This document shows, in pieces, positions 1 through 8,323 of a stretch of DNA of 64,000 nt. The position numbers and the translations under genes were made by a program. A model generated the notes under the pieces. The model was not told where the DNA came from, did no database searches, and worked only from the letters and a program-made list of their open reading frames with translations. How positions within the stretch are numbered: the stretch's first letter is position 1; each line of letters begins with the position of its first letter. This stretch comes from Mucilaginibacter gracilis (GTDB taxonomy: Bacteria > Bacteroidota > Bacteroidia > Sphingobacteriales > Sphingobacteriaceae): positions 5,642,001 to 5,706,000 of the forward strand of contig NZ_RBKU01000001.1 of NCBI RefSeq assembly GCF_003633615.1. Reading direction: 5' to 3'.

Positions 1-1256
1 TCCTTAACCACCTCGGGCTCAACTGCGGCAATGGGCGTTTGTGCTTCGGGCTCGGGCAAGGGCTGCGCGGCAAGCAAGCTTGCAGTACGGGCAGTTAAAA
101 TAGGCTCATCCGGGTCGCTGCGCATACTGCGCCATGGCGCGGCAGGAGGCACAATTGGCGGACCTGGCACAGGCTCGGGCATTGTTGCAGCAGGGGGTGT
201 TACCGCGCCGGGCAATGCCGGCTCGGGCCTGGTAAGCTGCGGCGGTAAAGGCGCAACAGGCGCAGTTTTACTTTCGGGAGGGGTATTTACAGGTGCCGGT
301 TTAAAGGGCTTGGCTGTAAGCACCATTGGTTTAACATCAACCCTTGGCGGCGAATAAGTAACCTTTAATGGCGAAAACTCCTGAGGCACTTCGGGTATTT
401 TAGCTGGCGGCAGGGGCGCTTTTTCGGGCTCGGGTGTAGCAGCAGTTAGGGTGCCGGTGCTTTCGCTGGCAAATGGGTTGCTGTTTAAAAGGTTGTTGCC
501 GGTACTGGCTGCGGCAGCATTGGCCCTTTTGGTATTGGCAGGCAAAAAATCGGCCTCCCTAAAAAACCTGTTCTCGTACTCTAATTCTTCTGCCGGTATG
601 GTTTTGTTTTTAAAGGGCAAAAAATCATCTTCCTTTAAAAAATTATCGCTGTTTAGCTCGGTTTGCGCTTCCTCGGCTTTAGCTTTAAGGGGCGCAAAAT
701 ATTCGGGTTTTAAATTAACATTACTGTTGTTTGACCTGGCCTGTAGTGGATTTTTAATTTTAAAAGGCAAAAAGTCGCTATCATCATTACTGTTAGCTGC
801 AGGGGTAGCATCGGTTTCTGCAGTTAGCGGCGGCTCGGCCAATTGCTGCGGCCCCACTCCAGGCGTAAGCGATGGTGCCGCCGAAGGCGCATCGTACAAA
901 CCAAGCCGGGCAACCGGGGCAAGCGCAGGTGCAGCCATAGGTATAATTGGCGGCTCGCCCTTAACGCCGCGTTTATAGGCAATATGGCTTTGCCATTTTC
1001 CGGCTAAACGGGCTTCAATTTTTTTACCCTCAACGGGGTAAAGGCCGTTTAAAAGCTGCCATCCCAAAAAGTCGTATTTGCCGTCGGTAACTATCAGCCC
1101 CTGGGCCACCAAATAATCAAGCTGAGCTTTAAAATTTTTACGTTTTTCCTGGGTATCAAGTTCCTGGTCAAAAGCAGGTTTTATATCCACCATTTTATCA
1201 ATGGCGTTGCTTTGCTGCAAAACATCAAGTATGTTTATATATAATTGCTTATCCAT
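1..1256 (-). CDS. Pro-rich hypothetical protein with DFLPF repeats (3' end beyond window)
   Basis: An open frame runs leftward from an ATG at 1256-1254 to the window edge without a stop, giving at least 418 codons; the C-terminus is outside the window. The first ~95 residues (starting MDKQLYINILDVLQQ) look like a compact alpha/beta or winged-helix-type domain ending near KWQSHIAYKR. The rest is low-complexity and rich in Pro, Ala and Glu. Within it a short motif recurs: DSDFLPFKIKN, DDFLPFKNK and ADFLPANTK. No signal peptide or membrane segment is visible, so a cytoplasmic protein with a long disordered tail is likely. I do not recognise the family. Plus-strand ORFs over this region are shadows of the Gly/Ala-rich complement. 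Confidence 0.75.
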   Translation of the reverse strand, partial: MDKQLYINILDVLQQSNAIDKMVDIKPAFDQELDTQEKRKNFKAQLDYLVAQGLIVTDGKYDFLGWQLLNGLYPVEGKKIEARLAGKWQSHIAYKRGVKGEPPIIPMAAPALAPVARLGLYDAPSAAPSLTPGVGPQQLAEPPLTAETDATPAANSNDDSDFLPFKIKNPLQARSNNSNVNLKPEYFAPLKAKAEEAQTELNSDNFLKEDDFLPFKNKTIPAEELEYENRFFREADFLPANTKRANAAAASTGNNLLNSNPFASESTGTLTAATPEPEKAPLPPAKIPEVPQEFSPLKVTYSPPRVDVKPMVLTAKPFKPAPVNTPPESKTAPVAPLPPQLTRPEPALPGAVTPPAATMPEPVPGPPIVPPAAPWRSMRSDPDEPILTARTASLLAAQPLPEPEAQTPIAAVEPEVVK

Positions 1257-1410
1257 AAATGATAAAACAGGGCAACGCTTTGCCAAATGTTATATAAAAA
1301 TAGCTAATATACGTATTTTTTAACTATTAAGGATTTGTTTTTTATTTCACCAACGCGGCTCACAAAGCGGCCTTATGCCTTTTTTACATACCAACCATAA
1401 AAATAAACCG

Positions 1411-1800
1411 TTATGGGCCCACAGTAACAGGCGCATCAACCTTAAGCGCATCAACCACTTTAAACCGTTTAACCAGCATGGTGTAATGCGTTCCGTTTAA
1501 TTTATAAACCGGCATTTTATCGGTGCTGCCTAAGCGCACAACGGGCATGCGGCTGTAAACAACCTCGGCGTTATCAAAATTAATGGTGTTGCTGGGCAGT
1601 GCAGCAGTTGGCGGCAATGCCAAATAATCGGCAATACTTGGCGATGGGTTAGTTAACAGCAAACTGTTAAGGTTTGGGGCACTTTTTAAACCTTGCAACT
1701 TAAAATTTTGCACTTTATTTTGCAACAGGTTGGGCGTTACTTGTGCAGTTGCACCTAACCCCAAACTAACCGAAATAAGGGTAAAAAAAATAATTTTCAT
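1411..1800 (-). CDS. Small secreted hypothetical protein
   Basis: 129 residues beginning with a clear Sec signal peptide (MKIIFFTLISVSLGLGATAQ, cleavage expected after the AxAQ-type end). The mature part is short, has no cysteine and shows no recognisable domain; it is moderately rich in Leu, Asn and Pro. It lies between the Pro-rich gene and a lipoprotein gene on the same strand, with gaps of 154 and 138 bp, so co-transcription is possible but not shown. Probably periplasmic; function unknown. Confidence 0.65.
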   Translation of the reverse strand: MKIIFFTLISVSLGLGATAQVTPNLLQNKVQNFKLQGLKSAPNLNSLLLTNPSPSIADYLALPPTAALPSNTINFDNAEVVYSRMPVVRLGSTDKMPVYKLNGTHYTMLVKRFKVVDALKVDAPVTVGP

Positions 1801-1938
1801 GGCTTATTGTAAACTTACAATTAAAGTTAGCATTTTAACTTTACGCATGCAAATTTTCTTTAAAATTAACAGTTTGGCGCATGCAGTACATGGCCTACGC
1901 AACCTGTGTTAAATTAATGTTTCGGCAAAAAAAATAAT

Positions 1939-2409
1939 TTATTTAACGGCGCGCACCAAGTGCATGGAGTAAAATGTTTTTGGGCCACCTTTTTCAACCT
2001 TAACGTTAAAAACGGCATTTTGCGGGTTATATACACCGTAATGCAAACCCACGGCATAATCATATATCACCTGGCCGGGCGTACCCTTTATTAAGCCGTT
2101 TGGGTTATTTTCGCTGTAAACAATTTTGCCCTGGTAAAAAAATATCAGGGGCCGGGTGCCTTCCTCATAATCCGGATAGGGCACGCCAAGCGCGGTTTCA
2201 ACATCTTGCTTTGGCAGGGGCGTATTAAACACACAAAGGCCGTCCCATTTAAAACTGGTTAAATCGGCAATTTTAACAATACAATTGGCAGCACCCTTAC
2301 AATCGTCGGCCTTGGCCTGTATCTTTTTTTCAATTTCCTCTTTTCCATTTTTAACGCCACAGCCCGTGGTTAATAATAAAAGCAATAAAATTTTAAAAGA
2401 TTGTTTCAT
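1939..2409 (-). CDS. Hypothetical lipoprotein
   Basis: 156 residues with a lipoprotein signal peptide: MKQSFKILLLLLLTTGCG carries a lipobox (LTTGC) with Cys17, so the mature protein should be lipid-anchored. The mature part has two further cysteines close together (DDCKGAANC) and a C-terminal half of likely beta strands. No known domain is recognised. It is the last host gene before the phage late-gene island, which starts on the opposite strand at 2826. Confidence 0.7.
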   Translation of the reverse strand: MKQSFKILLLLLLTTGCGVKNGKEEIEKKIQAKADDCKGAANCIVKIADLTSFKWDGLCVFNTPLPKQDVETALGVPYPDYEEGTRPLIFFYQGKIVYSENNPNGLIKGTPGQVIYDYAVGLHYGVYNPQNAVFNVKVEKGGPKTFYSMHLVRAVK

Positions 2410-2640
2410 TTTGATAGATAAAATTTAAAACTGGTTGTTTGAGGCCGCTAAAGTACTAAAACCATTCCTATTTTTAGTTTTAACGTTTCATAATGCAGCA
2501 CGCCCTATTTTGCAGTACCTGGCCGCCGCCAATTTTTAACCAAACAGCTAACCCAACGGCTAAAATAAAATTGATACCAGCCCTGTAAAATATTTTTTGT
2601 ACCTTTACACCACTTTATTATCCCAATAATAAATCCGTTT

Positions 2641-2820
2641 TTCAGATCTCTGAAAACTGAAATCAGATGACGGAAGTCAGAAATCTGAAAACAGAAATCT
2701 GAAGTCAGATGTAGGAAATCCGAAATCCCAAAACGGACATCCGAAATCCGCCCTCCGAAATCCGAAATCCGCCCTCCGACTTCCAAAATCCCAAATCCTC
2801 CCTCCACAATCCGAAATAAA
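2641..2820. repeat. Degenerate short-phrase repeat tract (family A)
   Basis: About 180 bp made of imperfect copies of phrases such as 'atccgaaatccgccctcc' and 'cagaaatctgaagtcag'. The same phrases occur at 49575-49620 and 50003-50036, between host genes. The tract ends just before the terminase start codon. An ORF reading through it on the minus strand encodes only ISDFGGRISD-type low complexity and is not a gene. Confidence 0.8.
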
Positions 2821-2825
2821 AACAC

Positions 2826-4178
2826 ATGGATACCACCTTTAAACTTACCCCTATTCAAAACCAGGCCGCGCAGCTTTTTTTGGGCCATGCGCGCGAGTTT
2901 TTATTAGTTGGCGGCAGCCGGTCGGGTAAATCATTCGTTATTGTACATCAGCAGTTACGCATGGCGCAGCAGTATCCGGGTTCAAGGCATATTATTGCGC
3001 GTTACCGTTTTAGTCATGCCAAAAACTCCATTTGGTTAGATACCCTTAAAAAAGTAACCCGCGTTTGCTTCCCCGACGAAAAATTTACCTGGCGCAATAC
3101 CGATTTTTACCTCCAGCTTGAAAACGGATCGCAATTATGGATTGCCGGACTGGACGATAAAGACCGTACCGAAAAAATACTCGGCATGGAATTTTTAACC
3201 GTTTTTTTAAACGAAGCCAGCCAAATATCATACGAAGCTTATACCACCATTAAAACCCGCCTGGCCCAAAAGGTTGATGGCGCGCAGCCGCTTTTGTTTG
3301 TTGATGCCAACCCGCCATCAAAAAAACACTGGATGTACCGCGTATTTGTTGAACATACCGACCCCGAAAGCAATACCAATTTATTACCCACCAGGTATGC
3401 CATGCTTAAAATGAACCCCGACCAAAACCTGGAAAACATTAGCACCGAATACCTGGACACCCTAAACTCGCTCCCGCTGCGCAAACGAAAACGTTTTAGG
3501 GACGGCGAATTTGCCGACGATAGCGAAGGTGCCCTCTGGACCGACGACCTGCTTAACGGCACCCGCATTTGCCGCAACCCCGATGGTACCCTACCCGTAG
3601 CGCTTAAGCGGATAGTAATTGCCATTGACCCCGCCGTGAGCAGTAAAGATACCAGCGACGAAACCGGCATTATTGTAGCCGGCATTGGTTTTGACAACCA
3701 TTTATACGTTATTGACGATGCCACCGGCCAGTACAGCCCCACCGAGTGGGCACGCAAAGCCGTTGCCCTGTACAACCATTACCGTGCCGACCGTATTATT
3801 GGCGAGGTTAACAACGGCGGCGATTTAATTGAAGCCGTGCTGCGCAATGTGGACGCCAAAATAAGTTACCGATCGGTACATGCCACGCGCGATAAACTTA
3901 CCCGCGCCGAACCGATTGCCGCCATTTACGAGCAAGGCAAGGCCCATCACATTAATGAGTTATTGGAGCTTGAGCTGGAGATGACAACCTGGGAAGCCCA
4001 AAAAGGCAAACGATCGCCAAACCGTATTGACGCCCTGGTTTGGGCCGCTACCGATTTATGCCTGCGCCTGGGTGCAATAAGCGGCCAGGCCAAGTTCCAC
4101 TTCCGCCAAAAACCAAACCTCAAACAAAGCCGCCTGCTACAAACCGGCCAAAAGCGTTTACCAACCCAAAACGGTTAA
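2826..4178 (+). CDS. Phage terminase large subunit (DNA-packaging ATPase/nuclease)
   Basis: 450 residues, the usual size for TerL. The N-terminal ATPase has a Walker A-type motif GGSRSGKS (29-36) and a Walker B-like strand LTVFLNEAS (124-132) with the catalytic Glu at 130. The C-terminal RNase H-like nuclease shows its first acidic residue in IAIDPAVSS (Asp268), a second strand in IIGEVNNGGD (~325-333) and the late Asp in RIDALVWAATDL (Asp402). By family knowledge TerL powers DNA translocation into the prohead and cuts the packaged DNA. The IDALVWA ending resembles the group that includes terminases of gene transfer agents and related phages. There is no small terminase gene next to it, which is unusual. 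It is followed by a minus-strand fic gene, so it is probably transcribed alone. Confidence 0.93.
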   Translation: MDTTFKLTPIQNQAAQLFLGHAREFLLVGGSRSGKSFVIVHQQLRMAQQYPGSRHIIARYRFSHAKNSIWLDTLKKVTRVCFPDEKFTWRNTDFYLQLENGSQLWIAGLDDKDRTEKILGMEFLTVFLNEASQISYEAYTTIKTRLAQKVDGAQPLLFVDANPPSKKHWMYRVFVEHTDPESNTNLLPTRYAMLKMNPDQNLENISTEYLDTLNSLPLRKRKRFRDGEFADDSEGALWTDDLLNGTRICRNPDGTLPVALKRIVIAIDPAVSSKDTSDETGIIVAGIGFDNHLYVIDDATGQYSPTEWARKAVALYNHYRADRIIGEVNNGGDLIEAVLRNVDAKISYRSVHATRDKLTRAEPIAAIYEQGKAHHINELLELELEMTTWEAQKGKRSPNRIDALVWAATDLCLRLGAISGQAKFHFRQKPNLKQSRLLQTGQKRLPTQNG

Positions 4179-4263
4179 GCAACTTGCCCTTTCCCTATTT
4201 CACGATAATGCGAAAGTAAGTAGTGGGGGTAATTTCGCCATTCCTGCGCCCGGTGTTGTTTCA

Positions 4264-5385
4264 CTACGCCGAAAGTATGCGGTATAGCTCCAGGTTCAAA
4301 TAATAAAAACCTTTGCCAACCTCCCTTTTTTCAAGTATGCCCATCCTGGTTAAGTTATCTAAGTATCGTCTGGCAGTATTTTCGGCATAAGCACGGCTGG
4401 TTACTAAATGCTTTACTTTGGTAAACGGCTGTGTAAAAATGGCATTAACAAGTTGGTCTGGCCGTTGCACATCTGTATCTTCCTCAATTGCCGTTAAAAT
4501 GGCATTCTTGGCGGCAATAATATCGTTTATCTTGTCATAAGTAATGTTTGAGGTAACCTCAACAGCTTTCAACATAAATAGCAACCAAGGCTTCCAACTA
4601 CCTCTTTGCGTTATTCCGGCAAGGCCGGCATAATAATCCTCCTTATTGTCGATGATATATTTACTCAAAAACAAAATCGGATGATCCAGCAATCCTTTTT
4701 TGGCTAAATAATTGATATTAAAAATGCGTCCGGTACGGCCATTGCCATCCCTAAAAGGGTGTATAGCTTCAAATTGATAATGCCCTATAGCCATTTTCAG
4801 CAAGGGGTCTACCGGGTATTTTTTATCATCATTTAAAAAGTCTACCAAATTGTCCATTTTGGCTTCAATAATTCCTTTTCCGCGTGGAGGCGTATAAAAC
4901 GTTCTCCCTGCGTTAGGGCCAGTGCCACCTTCCTTAATAATAATTTGGGCGATAGGTGTTCGAATGCCGTCGGCAAACTGACTAACTATCCGGTACATCC
5001 GTACAAAATAATTGGTGTCAATGGGTTGGTCGCCTTGCAGATATTGATGGCCTTCCCAAAGTGCCTCCCTATAATAAAGTACTTCCTTGGCAGGGCCATT
5101 TGTATGGTTTATATTTTCTTCACTATAGGCTTTGTAAAGTTCGTCGTCTGTGGTGAATATATTTTCAATAGCACTGGAAGCTTTTGCCTCCTGCAAACTT
5201 ATTGAATTGATAAGTAGGCCTTGATTGGGTATTGCAATACTTCTACCGTGCAATCTGGCAAGGGCTGCTTTAGCATTACCTAACTGTTCATAAATGTCAA
5301 TGTCCCGGTATAGCTCCGGTGCTATGGGCAACTCTGGTAAATCATTCCAAGGTTTCATTCTATCGGGATTAATCTTGTAGGCCAT
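4264..5385 (-). CDS. Fic-domain AMP-transferase with C-terminal winged helix
   Basis: 373 residues. The Fic core motif HPFRDGNGRTGR (209-220) is complete, with catalytic His209. An N-terminal helix carries the inhibitory motif S-x3-E-N (SSAIEN, 70-75), so this looks like a class II, self-inhibited Fic protein. The C-terminal ~60 residues (FTKVKHLVTSRAYAENTARRY onward) read as a winged helix-turn-helix. Fic enzymes of this type transfer AMP to protein hydroxyls; the target cannot be told from sequence. The gene lies on the minus strand between terminase and tail genes, interrupting the phage late region. Palindromes just upstream (5404-5506) may be bound by its own HTH domain; that is inference. 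Confidence 0.92.
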   Translation of the reverse strand: MAYKINPDRMKPWNDLPELPIAPELYRDIDIYEQLGNAKAALARLHGRSIAIPNQGLLINSISLQEAKASSAIENIFTTDDELYKAYSEENINHTNGPAKEVLYYREALWEGHQYLQGDQPIDTNYFVRMYRIVSQFADGIRTPIAQIIIKEGGTGPNAGRTFYTPPRGKGIIEAKMDNLVDFLNDDKKYPVDPLLKMAIGHYQFEAIHPFRDGNGRTGRIFNINYLAKKGLLDHPILFLSKYIIDNKEDYYAGLAGITQRGSWKPWLLFMLKAVEVTSNITYDKINDIIAAKNAILTAIEEDTDVQRPDQLVNAIFTQPFTKVKHLVTSRAYAENTARRYLDNLTRMGILEKREVGKGFYYLNLELYRILSA

Positions 5386-5403
5386 AGTTCAAAACTAATG
5401 TTT

Positions 5404-5506
5404 TTCACATTAAAAAACTTAAATTTTAATGCCAATCTATCTTTTTAACATTAAAGCAATCCCTCAACCTTTCATTCACATTAAAAAATCAACTTTTTAA
5501 TGTGAA
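5404..5506 (-). promoter_or_regulatory. Palindromic operator-like sites upstream of fic
   Basis: A perfect 13-bp inverted repeat TTCACATTAAAAA / TTTTTAATGTGAA occupies 5475-5487 and 5494-5506 with a 6-bp spacer. The same half-site TTCACATTAAAAA recurs at 5404-5416, followed by TTTTAATG at 5424-5431 (an 8-bp inverted repeat with it), and a weaker copy (TTTTTAACATTAAAG) sits near 5442. The first half-site begins only 19 bp before the fic start codon, as expected for repressor binding over a promoter. Confidence 0.55.
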
Positions 5507-5589
5507 CAACACATTTTCACCTTAAACACTAATCTTCATTCTACTAAACTCAAAATCAACATCTTTAAGGTTATCAATTGCGGTACATG

Positions 5590-5681
5590 TAATTTAGTTA
5601 AGCTATTTAAAAATGCACCATCGGTGCAAAAGGTCGGTAGCTTATCAATAATTGCTTATTTGCATGCCGTAGGTATGTCAC
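5590..5681 (+). repeat. Dispersed repeat (family E), inverted relative to 23186-23274
   Basis: A ~92-bp segment containing TGCACC-atc-GGTGCA followed by AAAGGTCGGTAG, then a second weak hairpin around GCATGCCgtaGGTATG. Read on the opposite strand, 23186-23274 is clearly homologous over its whole length, with scattered substitutions. No gene lies in 5386-5981. Confidence 0.8.
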
Positions 5682-5734
5682 TTATGCAGGGGTTGTGCCT
5701 ACTGCAAATTAAAACCCCATAAAATTTTTATTAT

Positions 5735-5757
5735 TCAAACTTTATTTATTACTTTTG
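5735..5757 (+). promoter_or_regulatory. Candidate Bacteroidota promoter before tail chaperone gene
   Basis: TACTTTTG at 5750-5757 matches the -7 consensus TAnnTTTG, with TCAAAC 9 bp upstream (5735-5740). Two further promoters in the island (18416-18423, 18962-18969) share the extended form and the CAAAC box. A 6-bp inverted repeat ATAGTT-catc-AACTAT lies just downstream, around 5786-5801. Confidence 0.4.
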
Positions 5758-5875
5758 TAATCAAAGTAATAAAACGGTTTAATGGTTGATAGTTCATCAA
5801 CTATAGTTTAACTTTTACAGCTATCGTGGCGCAGTTTAGCCACCTATAGAAAAACGTAGGTATACAACTTTAATA

Positions 5876-5955
5876 GTACTAGTCCTGAGTCAAAAGTTAG
5901 ATTATTCTTTTTTTGACTTAGAACTCAAGACTTGTGGCTAAAGACTATCAACCAT
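5876..5955 (+). repeat. Dispersed repeat (family B) with hairpin
   Basis: About 80 bp of the form 'agtcctgagtcaaaagttag...tttttgacttagaactc'. The arms AGTCAAAA / TTTTGACT can pair. A closely similar copy precedes the small gene at 18646 (18508-18612). The repeat lies between the candidate promoter and the gene at 5982, so it would be in the 5' leader. Confidence 0.7.
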
Positions 5956-5981
5956 GATCCACGCACTAAATCCCAATAAAA

Positions 5982-6548
5982 ATGCTTCCAATTAAACTAA
6001 ACGGAGTACCCTACAATTTCCCTACCGAAGTAGCCGAGATCAGCCTCGGGCAATTTTTTGCCTTGCGCCAGTCAAAAGGCATCCTGCACGAAATTTGTGC
6101 CCTTACGGGGATAAACCACGAAACCGTTTCTAACTTCAAGGGCCGCGATGATCTGGATAAATGCAGCGCCTTGCTAAACACCCTGGGCCAAAAACTGGCC
6201 GCCGGGTTTGATGGCCACACGCTGCCCAAACAAACCGTGGTGGGTGGCAAAACCATCCGCGTGCCTAAAAACCTAAAAATAGAACCCGTGGGCGCATTTA
6301 TAGCCGTTTACAACTTAATTAACGACGAGCAAAAGCGTTGCGCCGCCGCCCAAATTGAGTTCGACCCTACCAACATCATTCCGCAGGTGCTGGCCCATTA
6401 TTTATGGCTGCCCTTTATGGGCGACGATGTGCTTTATAACGACGAAAAAATTGAGAACGAAGCCTACCAGCAGCAAATAATGACTATCCCGATAACGGAT
6501 GCCGTGCCCATTGCCAATTTTTTTTTTCGGAAGTTTCCGCACTTATAA
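5982..6548 (+). CDS. Putative tail assembly chaperone, short (G-type) product
   Basis: 188 residues. The N-terminus (MLPIKLNGVPYNFPTEVAEISLGQF) resembles small phage tail proteins of Bacteroidota that begin with a short beta strand and an 'x-L-x-Q-F' helix. The frame ends nine codons after a run of ten T (6518-6527) and is followed at once by coding-quality sequence in the -1 frame up to 6793. By analogy with lambda gpG/gpGT, this would be the short product of a tail chaperone made by programmed -1 slippage. Such chaperones bind the tape measure protein during tail assembly. The tape measure gene is further away than usual (12702). The family assignment is inferred from architecture, not recognised directly; the alternative is a frameshifted gene or a sequencing error in the T run. 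Confidence 0.6.
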   Translation: MLPIKLNGVPYNFPTEVAEISLGQFFALRQSKGILHEICALTGINHETVSNFKGRDDLDKCSALLNTLGQKLAAGFDGHTLPKQTVVGGKTIRVPKNLKIEPVGAFIAVYNLINDEQKRCAAAQIEFDPTNIIPQVLAHYLWLPFMGDDVLYNDEKIENEAYQQQIMTIPITDAVPIANFFFRKFPHL

Positions 6549-6793
6549 CCGAGCAGGGCAAGCTACTTTACCGCCCACCCACTGCCGACGAGCAGCGCGC
6601 CAATTCGCAAAAGCTTAACCAATTTGGCTGGATGCTCACCATTGATACCCTCGCCAATTTCGACATAACCCGCTGGGATAACGTACTGAGCCAAAGCTAC
6701 GAGCGCACCATCATCAAACTCATCATTAACCGCGAACGCACCGAATACCAAAAACGCTACGCCGAAGCCGTGAACCAGGTAGATAAAAGATAA
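6518..6793 (+). CDS. -1 frame extension of tail chaperone (GT-type tail)
   Basis: If ribosomes slip back by one base in the T10 run (codons AAT TTT TTT TTT), translation continues as FFFSEVSALITEQGKLLY and on to a TAA at 6791-6793, giving a 270-residue fusion. The ~80-residue extension is charged and helical (YERTIIKLIINRERTEYQKR) with normal codon use for the region, so it is under coding constraint although it has no well-placed start of its own. Its size relative to the upstream ORF fits G/GT systems. See the entry at 5982 for alternatives. Confidence 0.55.
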   Translation, partial: FFFSEVSALITEQGKLLYRPPTADEQRANSQKLNQFGWMLTIDTLANFDITRWDNVLSQSYERTIIKLIINRERTEYQKRYAEAVNQVDKR

Positions 6794-6869
6794 AAACAGC
6801 AAGTAAAGTTAAAAAGCAAATGGCCAATATTATTTAAAGGCTTTTTAAAAACACCCCAAAAACCGTCAT

Positions 6870-6966
6870 TACGAGATAAATTTCGGTGTTCAACATTCAA
6901 AATTCAGTGTTCGATATTGTTTTGTTCCTTAACTTATTCACATTGCTCCGTAGGTGCAATACCTAA
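6870..6966 (+). repeat. Dispersed repeats C and E in the 6794-7052 gap
   Basis: The gap contains a family C phrase ('aaatttcggtgttcaacattc', then 'agtgttcgatattg' and 'gttccttaactta') also found at 20464-20500, 23298-23342, 51440-51490 and, inverted, 56290-56350. A short family E hairpin, ATTGCTCC-gta-GGTGCAAT, follows at about 6945-6963. No gene is seen in the gap. Confidence 0.75.
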
Positions 6967-7052
6967 CAAGTATGGCTAACCTTAACAAAACCGCGCACAT
7001 GGCTATTTTTTATATCCACGAAGCAAAACCCCAACAAACTATCTAATCCGTT

Positions 7053-7484
7053 ATGATAAAAACCACACTCCAAACCCTGGCCGCCGGGCAAAGCTCTATA
7101 GCTTCCTTTTTTTACGGAACAGATTACGAGGCTAACATACAGGCCGACGATGCCGCTTTCCCGATGCTGCACGTGCAAACCATCACCAATTCGGGTGCCG
7201 AATTATCGGCCACCACAGGCGCGGCACGTAAAACATGGCCCCTGTTTTTGTTTTTCTGCCAAAAAGGCGACATCGACTTAACTACCGACGAGCAGGACGC
7301 CATTGCCGAACAAATGAAAGATTTAGCTATTGAATACGTGGCCCGCCTTAACAAAACCCGCCAGTTTGATGAAGTATCTAAAATACAATTTAAACACCTC
7401 TACTACAAGTTTGATATGTGCGTATGCGGCGTACTCACCATGATAACCTTGCGCGACAGGAGCGGCTACGCCGTGTGCGTGTAA
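7053..7484 (+). CDS. Hypothetical phage structural protein (tail terminator-like position)
   Basis: 143 residues beginning MIKTTLQTLAAGQSS. No known motif is recognised. The mixed alpha/beta character, the size and the position directly before an HK97 gp10-like neck protein would suit a tail terminator or tail completion protein, but that rests on context only. It is separated from the neck-like gene by 42 bp on the same strand and is probably co-transcribed with it. Cysteines cluster in the last third (CVCG). Confidence 0.6.
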   Translation: MIKTTLQTLAAGQSSIASFFYGTDYEANIQADDAAFPMLHVQTITNSGAELSATTGAARKTWPLFLFFCQKGDIDLTTDEQDAIAEQMKDLAIEYVARLNKTRQFDEVSKIQFKHLYYKFDMCVCGVLTMITLRDRSGYAVCV

Positions 7485-7526
7485 GTATACTCAACATTAA
7501 ACTATGCTCACAAATTAATACACCAA

Positions 7527-7982
7527 ATGAACCTGCAATTGTTCGCCTATTTTACCGATATCCGCAACCAGATTATCGAAATTGCCACCCAAAAGGGTAT
7601 GAATGCCAGCGGCAAAACCCTAACCTCGCTCGAGATTACCGAAATACCAAACGGACTGGAGCTAATGGCCAACAGCAACATTTACTTTATGGAAAACGGC
7701 CGCGGCCCCACCCATCCCGGCACACCGGCAGGCAACCCCAACCTGGTTGAAGTGATACAAAACTGGCTGGATGCCAAGGGCCTTGCCATAAACCCCTACG
7801 CCGTAGCCAACGCCATCCACAAAAACGGAACGCGGCTATACCGTTCCGGCGGCAACTCGGGCGTACTCAGCATCCCCCTCAAACTCGAACGGCTCGACGA
7901 GGTATTCGCCAACATCAGTGCCGAATACCTGCAAACCGCCTCGCAAGATATATTTAAACCCATGCTGGAGATGGGGCAGTAA
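7527..7982 (+). CDS. HK97 gp10-like neck/tail-completion protein
   Basis: 151 residues. The central stretch YFMENGRGPTHPGTPAG followed by a helix (VEVIQNWLDAKGL) and then 'AIHKNGTRLY' is the pattern seen in phage neck or minor tail proteins of the HK97 gp10 class in Bacteroidota. These sit at the head-tail interface. The start codon gives a normal N-terminus (MNLQLFAYFTDIRNQI). It follows the 7053 gene closely; the next gene (8324) is separated by a repeat-filled 341-bp gap. Confidence 0.6.
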   Translation: MNLQLFAYFTDIRNQIIEIATQKGMNASGKTLTSLEITEIPNGLELMANSNIYFMENGRGPTHPGTPAGNPNLVEVIQNWLDAKGLAINPYAVANAIHKNGTRLYRSGGNSGVLSIPLKLERLDEVFANISAEYLQTASQDIFKPMLEMGQ

Positions 7983-8060
7983 TTTTAAGATACAAGAAGC
8001 AAGAGGCAAGATGCGAGAAGCACGAAATTAGACCAAAAACCTCAACAAAATACACTTAAA

Positions 8061-8240
8061 AAACCCTGTCATTGCGAGGTACGAAGCAACCGCACAGAGG
8101 CATATTCGCCCTGCATAACGGCCCGGCCTCCGTGCGATTTCCACGCTTAAAAAGCCCTGTCATTGCGAGGTACGAAGCAACCGCACAGAGACATATTCGC
8201 CCTGCATAACGGCCCGGCCTCCGTGCAATTGCCACGCTAT
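8061..8240. repeat. Two tandem copies of REP-like repeat (family D)
   Basis: The gap 7983-8323 carries two direct copies, 91 bp apart, of a unit containing 'attgcgaggtacgaagcaac' (8071 and 8162) followed by 'cataacggcccggcctccg'. The copies differ at only a few positions, so the duplication is recent. Related, more palindromic copies occur at 49820-49915, 53362-53465 and (degraded) 56400-56480. This is the typical look of REP elements; no REP transposase is in the window. Confidence 0.8.
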
Positions 8241-8323
8241 CGCTCGCAACCACATATTTTTACATCTTACATAAAAACACATCTTCCATCTTACCTGATA
8301 CATCTTCCATAAACCCTTACCCC

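Noticed and set aside
31..978. Plus-strand ORFs with Gly/Ala/Leu-rich products at the left edge
   Set aside because: They lie opposite a long minus-strand frame with normal codon use; their composition is that of a complement shadow.
2410..2825. Left attachment site of a prophage
   Set aside because: No direct repeat matching the right end (32884-33078) and no tRNA gene was found by eye.
2505..2888. Minus-strand ORF with ISDFGGRISD-type repeats
   Set aside because: It is a read-through of the short-phrase repeat tract at 2641-2820 and overlaps the terminase start.
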